Source of the DNA: Haliotis asinina
Lineage: Eukaryota > Mollusca > Gastropoda > Lepetellida > Haliotidae
Direction: 5' to 3'
Length of the DNA stretch: 64,000 nt
NCBI RefSeq assembly: GCF_037392515.1
Contig: NC_090283.1
Location: 28,226,249 to 28,290,248 of the forward strand
Shown: positions 22,318 through 31,862 of the stretch, piece by piece
Layout of the letters: each line of letters opens with the position of its first letter
Position numbering within the stretch: position 1 is the stretch's first letter
Notes under the pieces: generated by a model
What the model saw: the letters and a program-made list of their open reading frames with translations, nothing else
Database searches by the model: none
Told to the model about the DNA's origin: nothing
Program-made: the position numbers and the translations under genes

Positions 22318-22583
22318 CTATATCTTGTCATAAAAGTGCTGTCCTGCTATGGCAGACAGCATATGATCATTGAGACATGTGAGTAGCCGACACTCATAAC
22401 GCTTGCCGTCCACCGTGTTACCGGGAGATTGGGAAAGATTAAACCCTGTACAGCCTCCTGTGATTGAACATTTAGACCCACATGACATGGGCGTGACCAC
22501 CCGGGACTCCTGTGTTATTGTGCATCCGCTCCTCATATTTGGATGCCTTCTGTAGATGTTCCTGATTACTACGTGTTCATCAT
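22318..22583 (-). CDS. gene B exon 3: PAN/Apple-like domain, last exon
   Basis: Preceded by the acceptor TTTCTGTGTTGCAG, entered in phase 1, 266 bases to a TAA stop. The 87 encoded residues align through their length with gene A exon 3: TPMSCGSKCSITGGCTGFNL here, with the same Cys spacing and a shared FY(N/D)KI-type end. Its phase fits the donor at 44926, so I assign it to gene B. That would leave a 22.3-kb intron holding a Polinton. Alternatively it is the last exon of another paralogue whose upstream exons were lost or replaced; the assignment is moderate, the domain call stronger. Confidence 0.65.
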
Positions 22584-22669
22584 CTGCAACACAGAAACAA
22601 TTCAATACATTACAGACCTTTTACTTCAAATAACCCGAACATGCGACAGCTATTGAAATTTGTGTGTGA

Positions 22670-22960
22670 ATGCGTAAGTATTGCTTTACATCGCAGTTGA
22701 CGATGTCCCAGCAATATCACGTTGGTGGAGGGAAGAAATGGGCTTGCTATGTGTGTAGGGAATGGAAGTCGCGTCTAGTGCGTAAGGAGCGAACGATTTA
22801 ACTCTTGGCGGTCCATTTGGAGGTATCTGTCAAGAGGATTGGAGTGAATGAGTTTTCTTTTAACATCATTCCAATTATATGACTGTGTGTCAACTTATTG
22901 TAGAGGAAAGTGATGCAGGTGTTCCTACTTGGGTGAAAGGTACGAACACCTGACCTGGAA
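22670..22960 (-). mobile_element. decayed SINE copies (families 2 and 1), reverse and adjacent
   Basis: 22670-22810 holds AGCAATATCACG, GAAATGGGCTTGC and GGAGCGAACGATTTAAC, a diverged reversed family 2 copy. 22845-22960 begins GTGAATGAGTTTTCTTTTAA and CCAATTATATGACTGTGTGT, a family 1-like start that soon becomes unrecognisable. Confidence 0.5.
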
Positions 22961-23479
22961 GCACCAACGGGGTACTTATTACGGAGTAGCGCCTGAGTTA
23001 TATCAAGCTACACAAGACGTGCGCAGGGGGAATACACATATGAATATTTCACATCTTCTCTCTGCTGCTGTAAGGGGGTAGGACCAAGAACATAATTCTC
23101 TGGATTGTCACCTCAAGAGACCTACAGTCCGATTAGCTCAAAAGCGGAACCATGAACTGCAATCTAACTCGAAAACTGATAAACATAAATACTCAATGAA
23201 ACGCTGTTCATTATCAAAACATCGGACCAGCTCTGTGAAGGTTTTGCAGAACATATGTCCTAGAACTAAGAAAAAAGTTGTTTAACAAACTAGCATTAAA
23301 ACACTGACACAGTTCACTATTTGTTACGAGAGACGAGAGCAGAGAAACGGACGGACAGCCAGGTGTTCGCGAAGCATGTGCACAAGTATCGAGAATGTTA
23401 TTGATTCATTAACCCGTGCTGTGCCGTCTCCATCCTTTCGCGCACACCTGGCTGTCCCTTTCTTTGCATCCCGTTTGAG

Positions 23480-23970
23480 TCAAAGGGACCGCTGTCTGAG
23501 CCGCAATAACAGGATTCTTGATGAAGAATTCTGTAAGTCAGACTCTCACTTTCACTTTTTCGTCTTATTCTATAGTGAACTTGGAAAAGAGGATCAGAGG
23601 TACAATATCTTCCCACTGGCCTCAATGAAAGATACTTTCAAAAGAAAGTTGTTTTAGGAAGTTTAGGTAACAGAATAGTTTCACTTCTGGAAACTTCTTC
23701 TTAAGTCCTTATGGGGACCTGTACAGAACGTACTTTGTCCTTTCTACATCATGGGATTTTTTTGATAAACTTATATGCAACAATACAAGACTTTGCGTCC
23801 AATAAAATATAAATGAATGTATCTTTCATTGTGGTAAGTGGGGTGAGAGTGTGCCTCTGATCCTCTTTTCCAAGTTAATGGTAGAATAAGACAAAAAAAA
23901 GGGTTAAAAATGTTCATCAAGAATCCCGCCATTGTGTGTGTCAGAGAGCAGGATCCGTTTTGTCTTACTA
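23480..23970. mobile_element. MITE-like element with about 165-bp inverted arms
   Basis: The left arm (about 23480-23645) and reversed right arm (about 23805-23970) share GGATTCTTGATGAA, TCGTCTTATTCTA / TTGTCTTATTCTA, AACTTGGAAAAGAGGATCAG and CAATGAAAGATAC in order, with a centre of about 160 bases. Arms look roughly 80 percent alike by eye. The frames at 23376-23657 plus and 23398-23625 minus lie in the arm and are not genes. Confidence 0.65.
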
Positions 23971-24639
23971 TGGCATTTCATTTGCTTGTATGCACACATC
24001 TGCATGTACAAAACATCATAGTTGTATGAAAGAATGAATGCACCGCGTTGGAAAGGCTGTTTTTGACAAAAGGCTTTGACGCAAACTCAGCTGTTTGAAA
24101 GACACCTGATGTAAACCTGCTTATATGCGCTAATGCCGTGAGAAACACTTTGCCAAGGGTGTTTACATTACTGCTTGATTTGCACATTACCGTGACATTT
24201 ATGACAACGAAACACACTCTTACTGTTTCGGGACAGTTCGTTGCTACTGTTTTGACTACTACAAACTGTAAACTATGTAGCGATCAGTTAGTTGTTGTGT
24301 CGTCTCAGATATGGTAAGGCCTTGCAGTAAAAACAAGGCTGAATACGCCTTCGGTCTGTTGAAAGAAACGATTAACATGAGGTACATTTGACCACTTTCT
24401 ACATGGCATTGTTTAATGATATTGGTATATTTTGAAAGAGACGACAAACACTTTCAAATTCCGTAACAATGTCTGGTAATATCAAACTATACTTCATCCG
24501 CAGGTCTTTCTTCAGATCATTTTAGCTGCTGGCCATGTAGAAAATCCATAAACTGTATTTATACATGTATTACTGTCTACGGAAGTGTAACTGGGCCACG
24601 GTGATGTTTCTATCTTACTATCTCTCACGTAGGACACAA
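23971..24639. other. no recognised feature
   Basis: No recognisable protein; frames at 23978-24217 and 24259-24447 (minus) lack known domains. Confidence 0.4.
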
Positions 24640-25660
24640 TATCTCCTGTGAGGGGTGTTAGTATCTACTACGTGGGACTAACTATCTCTTACATAGGAGA
24701 TACAAACTCCAAAGTAGGAGATACTAATTCCTATGTAGGAGATAGTGAGTCCTATGTAGGAGATACTAAGTCCTATGTAGGAGATAGTGAGTCCTATGTA
24801 GGAGATAGTGAGTCCTATGTAGGAGAGAGTGAGTCCTATGTACGAGATAGTGAGTCCTATGTACGAGATAGTGAGTCCTATGTAGGAGATACTAATTCCT
24901 ATGTAGGAGATAGTGAGTCCTATGTAGGAGATAGTGAGTCCTATGTAGGAGATAGTGAGTCCTATGTAGGAGATAGTGAGTCCTATGTAGGAGATAGTAA
25001 GTCCTATGTAGGAGATACTAAGTCCTGTGTAGGAGATAGTAAGTCCTATGTAGGAGATAGTATGTCCTATGTAGGAGATAGTGAGTCCTCTGTAGGAGAT
25101 AGTAAGTCCTATGTAGGAGATACTAAGTCCTGTGTAGGAGATAGTAAGTCCTATGTAGGAGATAGTATGTCCTATGTAGGAGATAGTGAGTCCTATGTAG
25201 GAGATAGTAAGTCCTATGTAGGAGATACTAAGTCCTATGTAGGAGATAGTATGTCCTATGTAGGAGATAGTGAGTCCTATGTAGGAGATAGTAAGTCCTA
25301 TGTAGGAGATAGTGAGTCCTATGTAGGAGATAGTGAGTCCTATGTAGATGATAGTATGTCCTATGTAGGAGATAGTGAGTCCTATGTAGGAGATAGTGAG
25401 TCCTATGTAGGAGATAGTAAGTCCTATGTAGGAGATAGTATGTCATATGTAGGAGATAGTATGTCCTATGTAGGAGATAGTATGTCATATGTAAGGAGAT
25501 AGTGAGTCCTATGTAGGAGATAGTATGTCCTATGTAAGGAGATAGTGAGTCCTATGTAGGAGATAGTATGTCCTATGTAGGAGATAGTATGTCCTATGTA
25601 GGAGATACTAATTCCTATGTAGGAGATACTAATTCCTATGTAGGAGATAGTAACGCCAAA
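24640..25660. repeat. 21-bp minisatellite, about 48 copies
   Basis: The unit is GATAGTGAGTCCTATGTAGG plus A, with variants AGTATG, AGTAAG and ACTAAG. Because 21 is divisible by three and the unit lacks stops in several frames, it yields a 284-residue plus frame (VGDSESY repeats) and 84-86-residue minus frames. A one-base insertion (GTAAGGAG) near 25490 and 25536 shifts the frame. I treat it as non-coding. Confidence 0.95.
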
Positions 25661-26004
25661 TAAAAAAATCATCTTGGCCCTGCTACGATTCCGTAGCTTT
25701 CCATGCGACTTGTATATCAAATATTAAATATATGTAATGTCACGTTGTAATTTGGATTTTTATTTTTTTCTAATGACATGAATAGAATTTTGTAGCACTT
25801 GATCTCTAATTAATTAATTTCCATTCAAATTAACCATTGCAATTTCAATTTTCTTTACGGTGTTTATTGCTCGTTTAAATTTGCTATTAAGCCTTATGCT
25901 GCACATGTTGTCAGGGATGACATTAGTTTTCAACCAAACAAATCCAAAGTTGTTCTTAGCTGTCAATAAATCATTCAGACACGTGTTATTAACTTCAAGC
26001 GTGT
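25661..26004. other. left flank of the Polinton
   Basis: AT-rich sequence between the minisatellite and the Polinton target site; the frame at 25814-26047 minus is not recognisable and crosses the element boundary. Confidence 0.5.
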
Positions 26005-26011
26005 TTATCAA
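26005..26011. repeat. Polinton left target-site duplication
   Basis: TTATCAA here matches TTATCAA at 40420-40426. One base at each end can be given to either element or host, so the duplication is 6 bp in practice, as is usual for Polintons. Confidence 0.85.
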
Positions 26012-26355
26012 GTAGTATAGGGAATAGGGGTTTTGGCTCACTTTCAAGAAATGTCTCTACAAAGCCTTATTTACTAAATAAGGCTTTGGTTGGGGCCTTA
26101 GATCTTGCTACTATTACCCCTACTACAAAAAGGTTGGGTGTCTATGAAACAGTTTACCGTGTATTGGTTGGAGGTAACACTGTGCCGTACGGTACGATCA
26201 ATAATTCTTCTCTTACAAACCCCCTACCCGGCCCACCCCTCAAGTAGTATAAGTTAGGTTCGTCGGCTTTCATATCCACTTTATCTATGTTGTACGTTTT
26301 GACTGACCATATAGGATCGGTGGCTCGCTTACGGCTATCACCCTCGTGTTCCCCC
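26011..26355 (+). repeat. Polinton left terminal inverted repeat, 345 bp
   Basis: Reverse complement of 40076-40420 with two differences noted by eye. It contains the end of the integrase gene and a 27-base palindrome at 26061-26087. Confidence 0.92.
26061..26087. other. palindrome inside the left terminal repeat
   Basis: AAAGCCTTATTTA and TAAATAAGGCTTT flank a single base, giving a perfect 13-bp stem. It lies 50 bases from the element end, and its counterpart is at 40344-40370. Its position suggests a terminal-protein, integrase or replication signal, or a terminator; function unknown. Confidence 0.85.
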
Positions 26356-27122
26356 GGCTGGTATAGATACCTCACTAGGGCCCTATCTGGTATCTGTTTC
26401 TCCTTCCCACGCAATGGAGCGGCCGACTCTGCAACTATTGATTTTAGTTTGATAGCGTGTGCCGGTTTCTTACCGGTGAGACGGGTGTCTTCATGGTTGA
26501 TTGCCGACACCACCTTGGGTAACCTCGTGACCCATTCAGTCGATCGTTTTCCAGGGGTGGCCATCTCCCTAGCATACTGATGGCCGAACAAGCGCTCAGC
26601 CAAAGTCCTATTAAATCTCTCAACTATGGCTTGGCTGCGATGGGCTCCGGCCGTGCCACGCCTGACCTTTGTATCGTGTTTGGCTAGCAGTTGTGACACG
26701 GCACCCATGAACTCCCGTCCGGGGTCAACTTGCAGCTCTGTTGGCCACGTCAGCGGACTGCGTTTGTATATGCGTTCGAATCCTCTGGCTACCTGGGCCG
26801 AATCTTTCGTGGTCAAGGGTTCGGCTTCCTTGTAACGACTGGCTACGTCCACTACGGTTAAGGCATACTTGTACCTCTTGTCGTGGGGTAGGAACAGTAG
26901 GTCTGCCTGGTGAACGCTATTAGGTATGTTAATACCGAACCTCCTTCTAGGCACGTAGCGTGGTGCCGGCAAATAGATCTGCCACAGGGCTTGTTTTTCA
27001 AGCCACGCTTTGGCTTCCTCCGGGGGTACTCGCGCTATTTTAGCTAGCTTATCTACTGCGCTAGCTCCTTTCCAGTACCCACGCGGGCTGTAGTAAATAG
27101 CCTCAAATTTTTTCATGTCCAT
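26154..27122 (-). CDS. Polinton integrase
   Basis: A 322-residue DDE integrase of the retroviral/Polinton superfamily, which joins element ends to host DNA. The core carries D74 (HQADLLFLPH), D133 (QVDPGREF) and E168 (AIVERFNRT), in the D-D-(34)-E arrangement. The N-terminal part before residue 60 fits the basic, Tyr-rich leader of Polinton integrases; the tail ends in a Gly-rich GGPGRGF stretch. Its last part lies inside the left terminal repeat, so the coding text for that tail is also present, without the rest, in the right repeat. Its start overlaps the end of the polymerase gene by 20 bases. It looks intact. Confidence 0.93.
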   Translation of the reverse strand: MDMKKFEAIYYSPRGYWKGASAVDKLAKIARVPPEEAKAWLEKQALWQIYLPAPRYVPRRRFGINIPNSVHQADLLFLPHDKRYKYALTVVDVASRYKEAEPLTTKDSAQVARGFERIYKRSPLTWPTELQVDPGREFMGAVSQLLAKHDTKVRRGTAGAHRSQAIVERFNRTLAERLFGHQYAREMATPGKRSTEWVTRLPKVVSAINHEDTRLTGKKPAHAIKLKSIVAESAAPLRGKEKQIPDRALVRYLYQPGEHEGDSRKRATDPIWSVKTYNIDKVDMKADEPNLYYLRGGPGRGFVREELLIVPYGTVLPPTNTR

Positions 27123-30100
27123 ACGCGTATGTGTTTATCCCATCAATAGCTATCCAACGTTTCGTGTCCATAGGCGACAGGGACGTCTTGTTTATAGTCA
27201 GTCCGTATATTTTATGTCCATCACTTCTAAGTGTGTTCATTTTATGTCTAAAGGTACGGGTCTTGAACAGGGCTTCCTTGAATCTGGCGTGTTTGATGTG
27301 TTGTTTCACCACATACTTCTTAACCCCCTTAGCCTTCCGGATCTCACTATTGTCGGCTTTCAGTATGGAGTACATCTTAGGTCTCAAACCTATGTACTCG
27401 GCTATGGGCGTGCCAGCACACTCGTCCTTCATCTTACCTAGGACCTTTTTATTTACCGTACTGTGTATGGCATGGGTCTTATGGTAGTCGCTGGTGTCGT
27501 ATAAATCGAGGTGTTTTTTCATGTCCTCGTACACGTCCTCGGTTCGAATCTCCATCAGCAGGGAATCCGTGTCAGTGTACAGCACTTCACACCTGTCGCC
27601 GTACTGTTTCTTGAGCTCGTTGTAGTAAAAGTCGTACATCAGGTGTTTGGATAAATCGAGGATGCTCATCCCCACGTAAACAGGCCGGTTGAATTTTATG
27701 TGGCTTTTCTTCATGTGTAGGGCAACCAGGTTGTCTGTGAATATCTTACTACGGTTGAATGCCGGACTGGCTATCAATCTCCTGAGCTTGTCTTCCTCAC
27801 TCGACCGAACCAGCTTCACGGTCACGCGTTTCCTCAGGTTCTCCATAGTCTTACCAAACACCGAGTTGTTCATGAGCTTGTAGAGATTTTTCTCAAAATC
27901 ACTGGTGGCTTTTTTTCGTAGGTCTGTGTTCATTCTGATGTAGGGCTCCATCCATGGGCTCTGGTCGAACATGAGCACCCTGTGTATTTTGGTCAGCCTC
28001 ATACCCAACGACAGGTACAGCTGTAGGTTGCGATAGTGAACGATGTACTTGGTCTTATTCATTAAGTTAGGCACAAGTTTTTCAACGTCTGTCACACGCC
28101 CACCCAACAAGTTATGTTGGTACTCAGACATCCAGTCTGGGTTAACCCTCATACGTTCGGGGGCCAGGGGGTAGCTGTTATGTGATGTGTGTAATTCCTT
28201 GGTATACTCTAAGTCAACCTCGAGGATATAACCTTTGTTCGAATCTGGTGCAACCCCCATAACATCAACGTGGGGTACCCATTCGAATCCCCCTGTAGGT
28301 AGATACTGGCTCATGGCCCTGCCGTACAGGTTGTTTGCGTCGAGGTAGAGAATGTGATTGGTTGGCTTGTTAGGATCGTAACCTTTCACGTATTGATTAT
28401 TTGCTTTCGCGTATCGTTTGGATGCCATGGAAATCCCACCTCGCAAGCCTTTCTCAATGAATAGGTGCATGTCGTAATCTGTGAGCAATTCCAAATTAAC
28501 TCCGGTCTTTTTAAGCAAGGCGTCCCACGACAGACCTGGGCTGGTGTAATACCATGCGGGGTCGAGTTTATACTGCTTGAAACACGTCCGCCTAAACGTC
28601 TCAAACACGTCGGCTAACAGCAGTACATCTGTCCTCAAGTACAGGTCGTGATAATCACCCAGGTTCTTACAACCCAGTTTATTCCATACGTTAGTCGCGT
28701 GCGAGTAATCATCTCGTGAGACGGACGCCTCATTCAGCTTGCTATAAAAGCAGTCAATAGGGGGTAGTCTGGTCTCGGTGAACTTAGCCCAACTATCCAT
28801 GTACTCATAGGGGTACACACCCTTCCTCATAAGCAGGGGTCTAGTCTCGGCGTCTGTGTATCGATCGGTGATAGGGAAGGTATTGTTGGCCTTGACCAGA
28901 CTGTCGAGTGACGACAGGAGGAACTGAAACGAGTCAATGAACCTAAGTCTGTTTAAGCTGAAGGAGATGTATCTCTCCATGTTGTTGGGGATGCACGTTA
29001 TATTACCATCGATTTTCACGATGGCCTGCATGATCAAGTGTGAGTCGTACCCTCTCAAGTTGTGAAAGACAACGGGGATGTTTATTGTCTTAGGGTTGAT
29101 TTTAAGCTTGAGGTTGCACGCGTTGTGAGCGGCGCCTCTATACTTACCAGTTATGTGACAGTGATCTCTCACCGAATCACCGTTAAGTGGTGATTCACAC
29201 ACGTGACAGTTAATGCTACTAGCGTGAGCTAGCCTGTCGACTCGGGTCAGACGCATGGGAGCGATTTTATACAATGCATTCCTAATAATTTTTTCTTCCT
29301 CCTGCAAACACTTTAGAAACCTTTCAGCCGCGTCAGGCCCCCCATATACTACCGGAGCTTTCGTTTCCCCGTCACAACGGACGACAATGTATCCAAACGA
29401 ACAGGCTTTATGCTCTTGTGTCTTGTGGGTGAAGCTACCACTGGGAGCCTCGCCGGCGGCACCACTGGGGGGTGTGGGGGTATCCCCCACAACTAAGGCT
29501 TCGAAGTCGGCGTATATGATATAAGGCACAGACATTTGGTTCTTGTGGTTACAGAATTTTAGGATATTATCACCTTCCTTAGGCATGTCGACTCGTATGG
29601 CCGTCTGCCCCACACCTTGACAATCATCCCGGTGGGATTCTAATAAATCAGCTCGGGTGAAGCCATGTAGACATCGTTCACAGAAGTGGGTCTTTCCTTT
29701 GTATGCTGATTGGTCATACAACAGCCTGCTAAAGTGTTTTATCCATGTGTAGTGATACTTGTCACCTCGCTGGATCATGAATATATTGATAACTTGGCGA
29801 TCCTTCACCGGGCTGACCCTGTGTACTATTGTTGTGTTACCTTCGTGCCCAAAGACATTTATAGCCAGATTATTCTGTTTTTCTACTTTAGTGATCTGGG
29901 ATATGGGGGTGGGTTCATCTATACCATCCCAATTGAGCCCATCATCTTGGGGATAGCTAGAAAGCCTATCTGAATTAGCGCCAGCTGGAAATAAGGCTGA
30001 CCTGATAGCTAACCTCAGGCAATCGTTTCCTCTATTCTTAACGTTTACTATGGCATGTTTGTTCCTATAGTAGGGAGGCAAGGCTAGGTATGACCCGCCT

Positions 30101-30171
30101 CTGAACGGCACGTAGTTAGCTATGTCTAGATAGATATTATCGATTTTATCTACAGCCCACCCAGACCCCAA
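27103..30171 (-). CDS. Polinton protein-primed DNA polymerase B
   Basis: About 1020 residues. It replicates the element from a protein primer. Motifs counted from the coordinate given: Cys/His cluster at about 164-184 (CERC, then H and C); exonuclease I YADFEA about 220; a second cluster around DHCHITGKYRGAAHNACN (336-353); FHNLRGYDSH (369-378); exonuclease III-like YLRTDVLLLAD (511-521); polymerase A LDANNLYG (610-617); B NNSVFGKT (768-775); C YTDTDS (865-870). All the catalytic Asp residues expected in these motifs are present. The upstream limit is uncertain, since relatives have extra N-terminal sequence; the boundary shown is only the conserved block. Followed directly by integrase. Confidence 0.93.
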   Translation of the reverse strand: MGSGWAVDKIDNIYLDIANYVPFRGGSYLALPPYYRNKHAIVNVKNRGNDCLRLAIRSALFPAGANSDRLSSYPQDDGLNWDGIDEPTPISQITKVEKQNNLAINVFGHEGNTTIVHRVSPVKDRQVINIFMIQRGDKYHYTWIKHFSRLLYDQSAYKGKTHFCERCLHGFTRADLLESHRDDCQGVGQTAIRVDMPKEGDNILKFCNHKNQMSVPYIIYADFEALVVGDTPTPPSGAAGEAPSGSFTHKTQEHKACSFGYIVVRCDGETKAPVVYGGPDAAERFLKCLQEEEKIIRNALYKIAPMRLTRVDRLAHASSINCHVCESPLNGDSVRDHCHITGKYRGAAHNACNLKLKINPKTINIPVVFHNLRGYDSHLIMQAIVKIDGNITCIPNNMERYISFSLNRLRFIDSFQFLLSSLDSLVKANNTFPITDRYTDAETRPLLMRKGVYPYEYMDSWAKFTETRLPPIDCFYSKLNEASVSRDDYSHATNVWNKLGCKNLGDYHDLYLRTDVLLLADVFETFRRTCFKQYKLDPAWYYTSPGLSWDALLKKTGVNLELLTDYDMHLFIEKGLRGGISMASKRYAKANNQYVKGYDPNKPTNHILYLDANNLYGRAMSQYLPTGGFEWVPHVDVMGVAPDSNKGYILEVDLEYTKELHTSHNSYPLAPERMRVNPDWMSEYQHNLLGGRVTDVEKLVPNLMNKTKYIVHYRNLQLYLSLGMRLTKIHRVLMFDQSPWMEPYIRMNTDLRKKATSDFEKNLYKLMNNSVFGKTMENLRKRVTVKLVRSSEEDKLRRLIASPAFNRSKIFTDNLVALHMKKSHIKFNRPVYVGMSILDLSKHLMYDFYYNELKKQYGDRCEVLYTDTDSLLMEIRTEDVYEDMKKHLDLYDTSDYHKTHAIHSTVNKKVLGKMKDECAGTPIAEYIGLRPKMYSILKADNSEIRKAKGVKKYVVKQHIKHARFKEALFKTRTFRHKMNTLRSDGHKIYGLTINKTSLSPMDTKRWIAIDGINTYAYGHEKI
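29467..29490. repeat. G/C-run palindrome inside the polymerase gene
   Basis: GTGGGGGTATCCCCCAC, one of at least seven similar motifs scattered in Polinton coding regions (31926, 32078, 32140, 32574, 33426, 35627). Here it encodes a GDTPTPP segment in a region that looks like a variable insert of the polymerase. Confidence 0.7.
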
Positions 30172-30288
30172 GTGTGTGTAGCGTTCTAGGTATTCTCGTA
30201 TCTGCTGAAAACTGGTATCGATTGATGCGTCAATGGTCTCTGTATGTGTGGCGACCTCTTGTTGACCTCGGAAGTAAGGCTGAACATA

Positions 30289-30828
30289 CTAAGTGGCCCC
30301 TGTGGGGCCCCCAACCTGCTTATCGAGCGACATTTTCACTGTGATCTGAAACTTGATACTTCCTAGGTTATTTAGTTCCTGGTTGACCTTATCAGCTATC
30401 AGAGGTTTGATATCTGTAATGTCTATGTTTCTATCAACGTGCATGCGCCAACCTCTCAAATAGTTGCCTACAGCGCGCTCAGTGCGCACGAACTGTAGGT
30501 CAATAGCTCTATTCTGTCGTAATAATTCTACAAGCTGTGGTTTTCTCATACGGGAATACCCAGCTAAACCCAAATCGCGTGCCTCGGCTTTCAGTTGTTT
30601 TACAGTGGGACGTGCTACGGGGGCATGTGATAACAATGCGGTTAACCCGGCTCTCCCCAGGTTTGAATAACCCGTGTATCCAAGCTGTTTTGCTTGAGCT
30701 TTTAATTGTGTTACCGTAGGAGGGGCTTCTAAACCTAGTAATCTCAACAATGCTGACTTCCGCATTCGAGAATACCCGATCACACCTCTCTGTTTTGCGA
30801 CCCTCTTCAGCTCGCGTACAGTAGACAT
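30289..30828 (-). CDS. Polinton SAP-like triple-repeat protein
   Basis: About 179 residues from the ATG at MSTVREL (an earlier ATG at 30852 is possible). Three repeats of about 36-38 residues follow one another, each with a T-V-x-x-L-K start, a G-Y-S-x-x-x-K/R centre and an L-L end, for example TVKQLKAEARDLGLAGYSRM. This resembles the SAP or Rho-N helix-extended-helix fold, which binds nucleic acid. A C-terminal segment with FQITVKMSLDK follows. It lies just upstream of the polymerase in the same direction, and relatives carry similar text beside or within the polymerase, so a role in replication or genome binding is likely. Confidence 0.8.
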   Translation of the reverse strand: MSTVRELKRVAKQRGVIGYSRMRKSALLRLLGLEAPPTVTQLKAQAKQLGYTGYSNLGRAGLTALLSHAPVARPTVKQLKAEARDLGLAGYSRMRKPQLVELLRQNRAIDLQFVRTERAVGNYLRGWRMHVDRNIDITDIKPLIADKVNQELNNLGSIKFQITVKMSLDKQVGGPTGAT

Positions 30829-30888
30829 AGTGTTTACACCTAAGAGAACCAATGTCTAATTGCTTCACAGTAAAGGGAGGTAACCCTT

Positions 30889-31155
30889 TCACGCACTGGA
30901 GTCTATCTTGAGCAGTCGCCTACGTTCTTTTATGTAGCCTTTTTTATTCTCGTAGATGAGTTGATGTCTGACTACGTTCGCTCCGTGAGCTTTACATAGA
31001 CAGTAGTGTCCTTTAACCCCGATACCACACACAGAACACGTGTAGTTAGGACTTCCCATATGGAAACAACAGAACCCCTGATTCCTGCATTTCCTACCAC
31101 AGGCCTCGGTCTTCCCCATAAGTATGTATTCGCATCGGTATGGAGCGGGTCTCAT
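30889..31155 (-). CDS. Polinton small Cys/His zinc-binding protein
   Basis: An 88-residue basic protein with Cys and His in two clusters: C...C...C..CC.H in the first half (EACGRKCRNQGFCCFH) and C-x2-C...C-x-C...H in the second (TCSVCGIGVKGHYCLCKAH). The pattern suggests two zinc-binding sites; the C-terminal third is Lys/Arg rich. No named family recognised; DNA binding or transcriptional control in the element is an inference. Confidence 0.75.
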   Translation of the reverse strand: MRPAPYRCEYILMGKTEACGRKCRNQGFCCFHMGSPNYTCSVCGIGVKGHYCLCKAHGANVVRHQLIYENKKGYIKERRRLLKIDSSA

Positions 31156-31174
31156 GTTTACTTATATAGGTATT

Positions 31175-31600
31175 TTAATTTAATTGCTTCGCAACCAACG
31201 CAGTAGCTGCTATACCCAACACTATGAAGCCCAGTTCACGATTCATTTGTCCCTTGGATGGTGTGTAGTACTGAGCGAGTGTGGGTTTATTGAGCGGTTC
31301 CAATTGTTTACCAGTTAGTAGGTAGTATTCTTTCATTGCTTCATCAACATCGTTGAATGTTTGAACGGCATGGTTTTCACGCTGGAGTTGTTCATTAATA
31401 AAATCGATCCTCTGGAGGCGTTTTTTAGCGTACTCGGCCTGTGCTCTTTGTAATTTCTCAGTAGCGAGATCGTGCCGCTTCCTTTCTTCCTGTATTTCAG
31501 CCGCGTGATCATCTCGTAGTTTCGAGAAGAGGAAATTACTCCCGGAAAATGCCAGGGCATTCACTAACGCCCCACAGACCATCATAGCTATCGTGGCCAT
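31175..31600 (-). CDS. Polinton membrane protein with central coiled coil
   Basis: 141 residues: an N-terminal hydrophobic segment (about 3-24), a long charged helix rich in E, K, R and Q (about 28-75) likely to form a coiled coil, and a C-terminal hydrophobic segment (about 122-138, ELGFIVLGIAATALVAKQ). Similar proteins recur in invertebrate Polintons. A virion membrane or assembly role is inferred only from context. Confidence 0.75.
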   Translation of the reverse strand: MATIAMMVCGALVNALAFSGSNFLFSKLRDDHAAEIQEERKRHDLATEKLQRAQAEYAKKRLQRIDFINEQLQRENHAVQTFNDVDEAMKEYYLLTGKQLEPLNKPTLAQYYTPSKGQMNRELGFIVLGIAATALVAKQLN

Positions 31601-31608
31601 CCCTATAT

Positions 31609-31836
31609 TTATTTCATTATATTATCAGGTATTATTCCTTGTTTTACTAGGATGTCTTTTGTGGCCATCGCCATACCAAGGTTCATTATGAGCATACCCA
31701 TATCCTGCAGGTTGAAATCTAGCTTGATAGTTGGTTGTTTAAGCACCATTTTAGTCAACCGAGCGTACCCTACGGCTAGACTGGCGACCACTGTGGCGTG
31801 GTATGCGTCGTTGACGAACGTTTTCCCCTCAGACAT
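31609..31836 (-). CDS. Polinton small hydrophobic protein
   Basis: 75 residues with two moderately hydrophobic segments (about 13-28 and 46-60, the second MGMLIMNLGMAMATKDILV). It sits in the row of small membrane-type genes between the zinc protein and the ATPase. No named family. Confidence 0.7.
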   Translation of the reverse strand: MSEGKTFVNDAYHATVVASLAVGYARLTKMVLKQPTIKLDFNLQDMGMLIMNLGMAMATKDILVKQGIIPDNIMK

Positions 31837-31862
31837 TATGTATATGATATAAAATATTAAAA

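Noticed and set aside
24648-25502. 284-residue open frame of VGDSESY repeats
   Set aside because: It is fully explained by a 21-bp minisatellite; the minus strand is open too, and no start context, splice sites or non-repeat domain exist.
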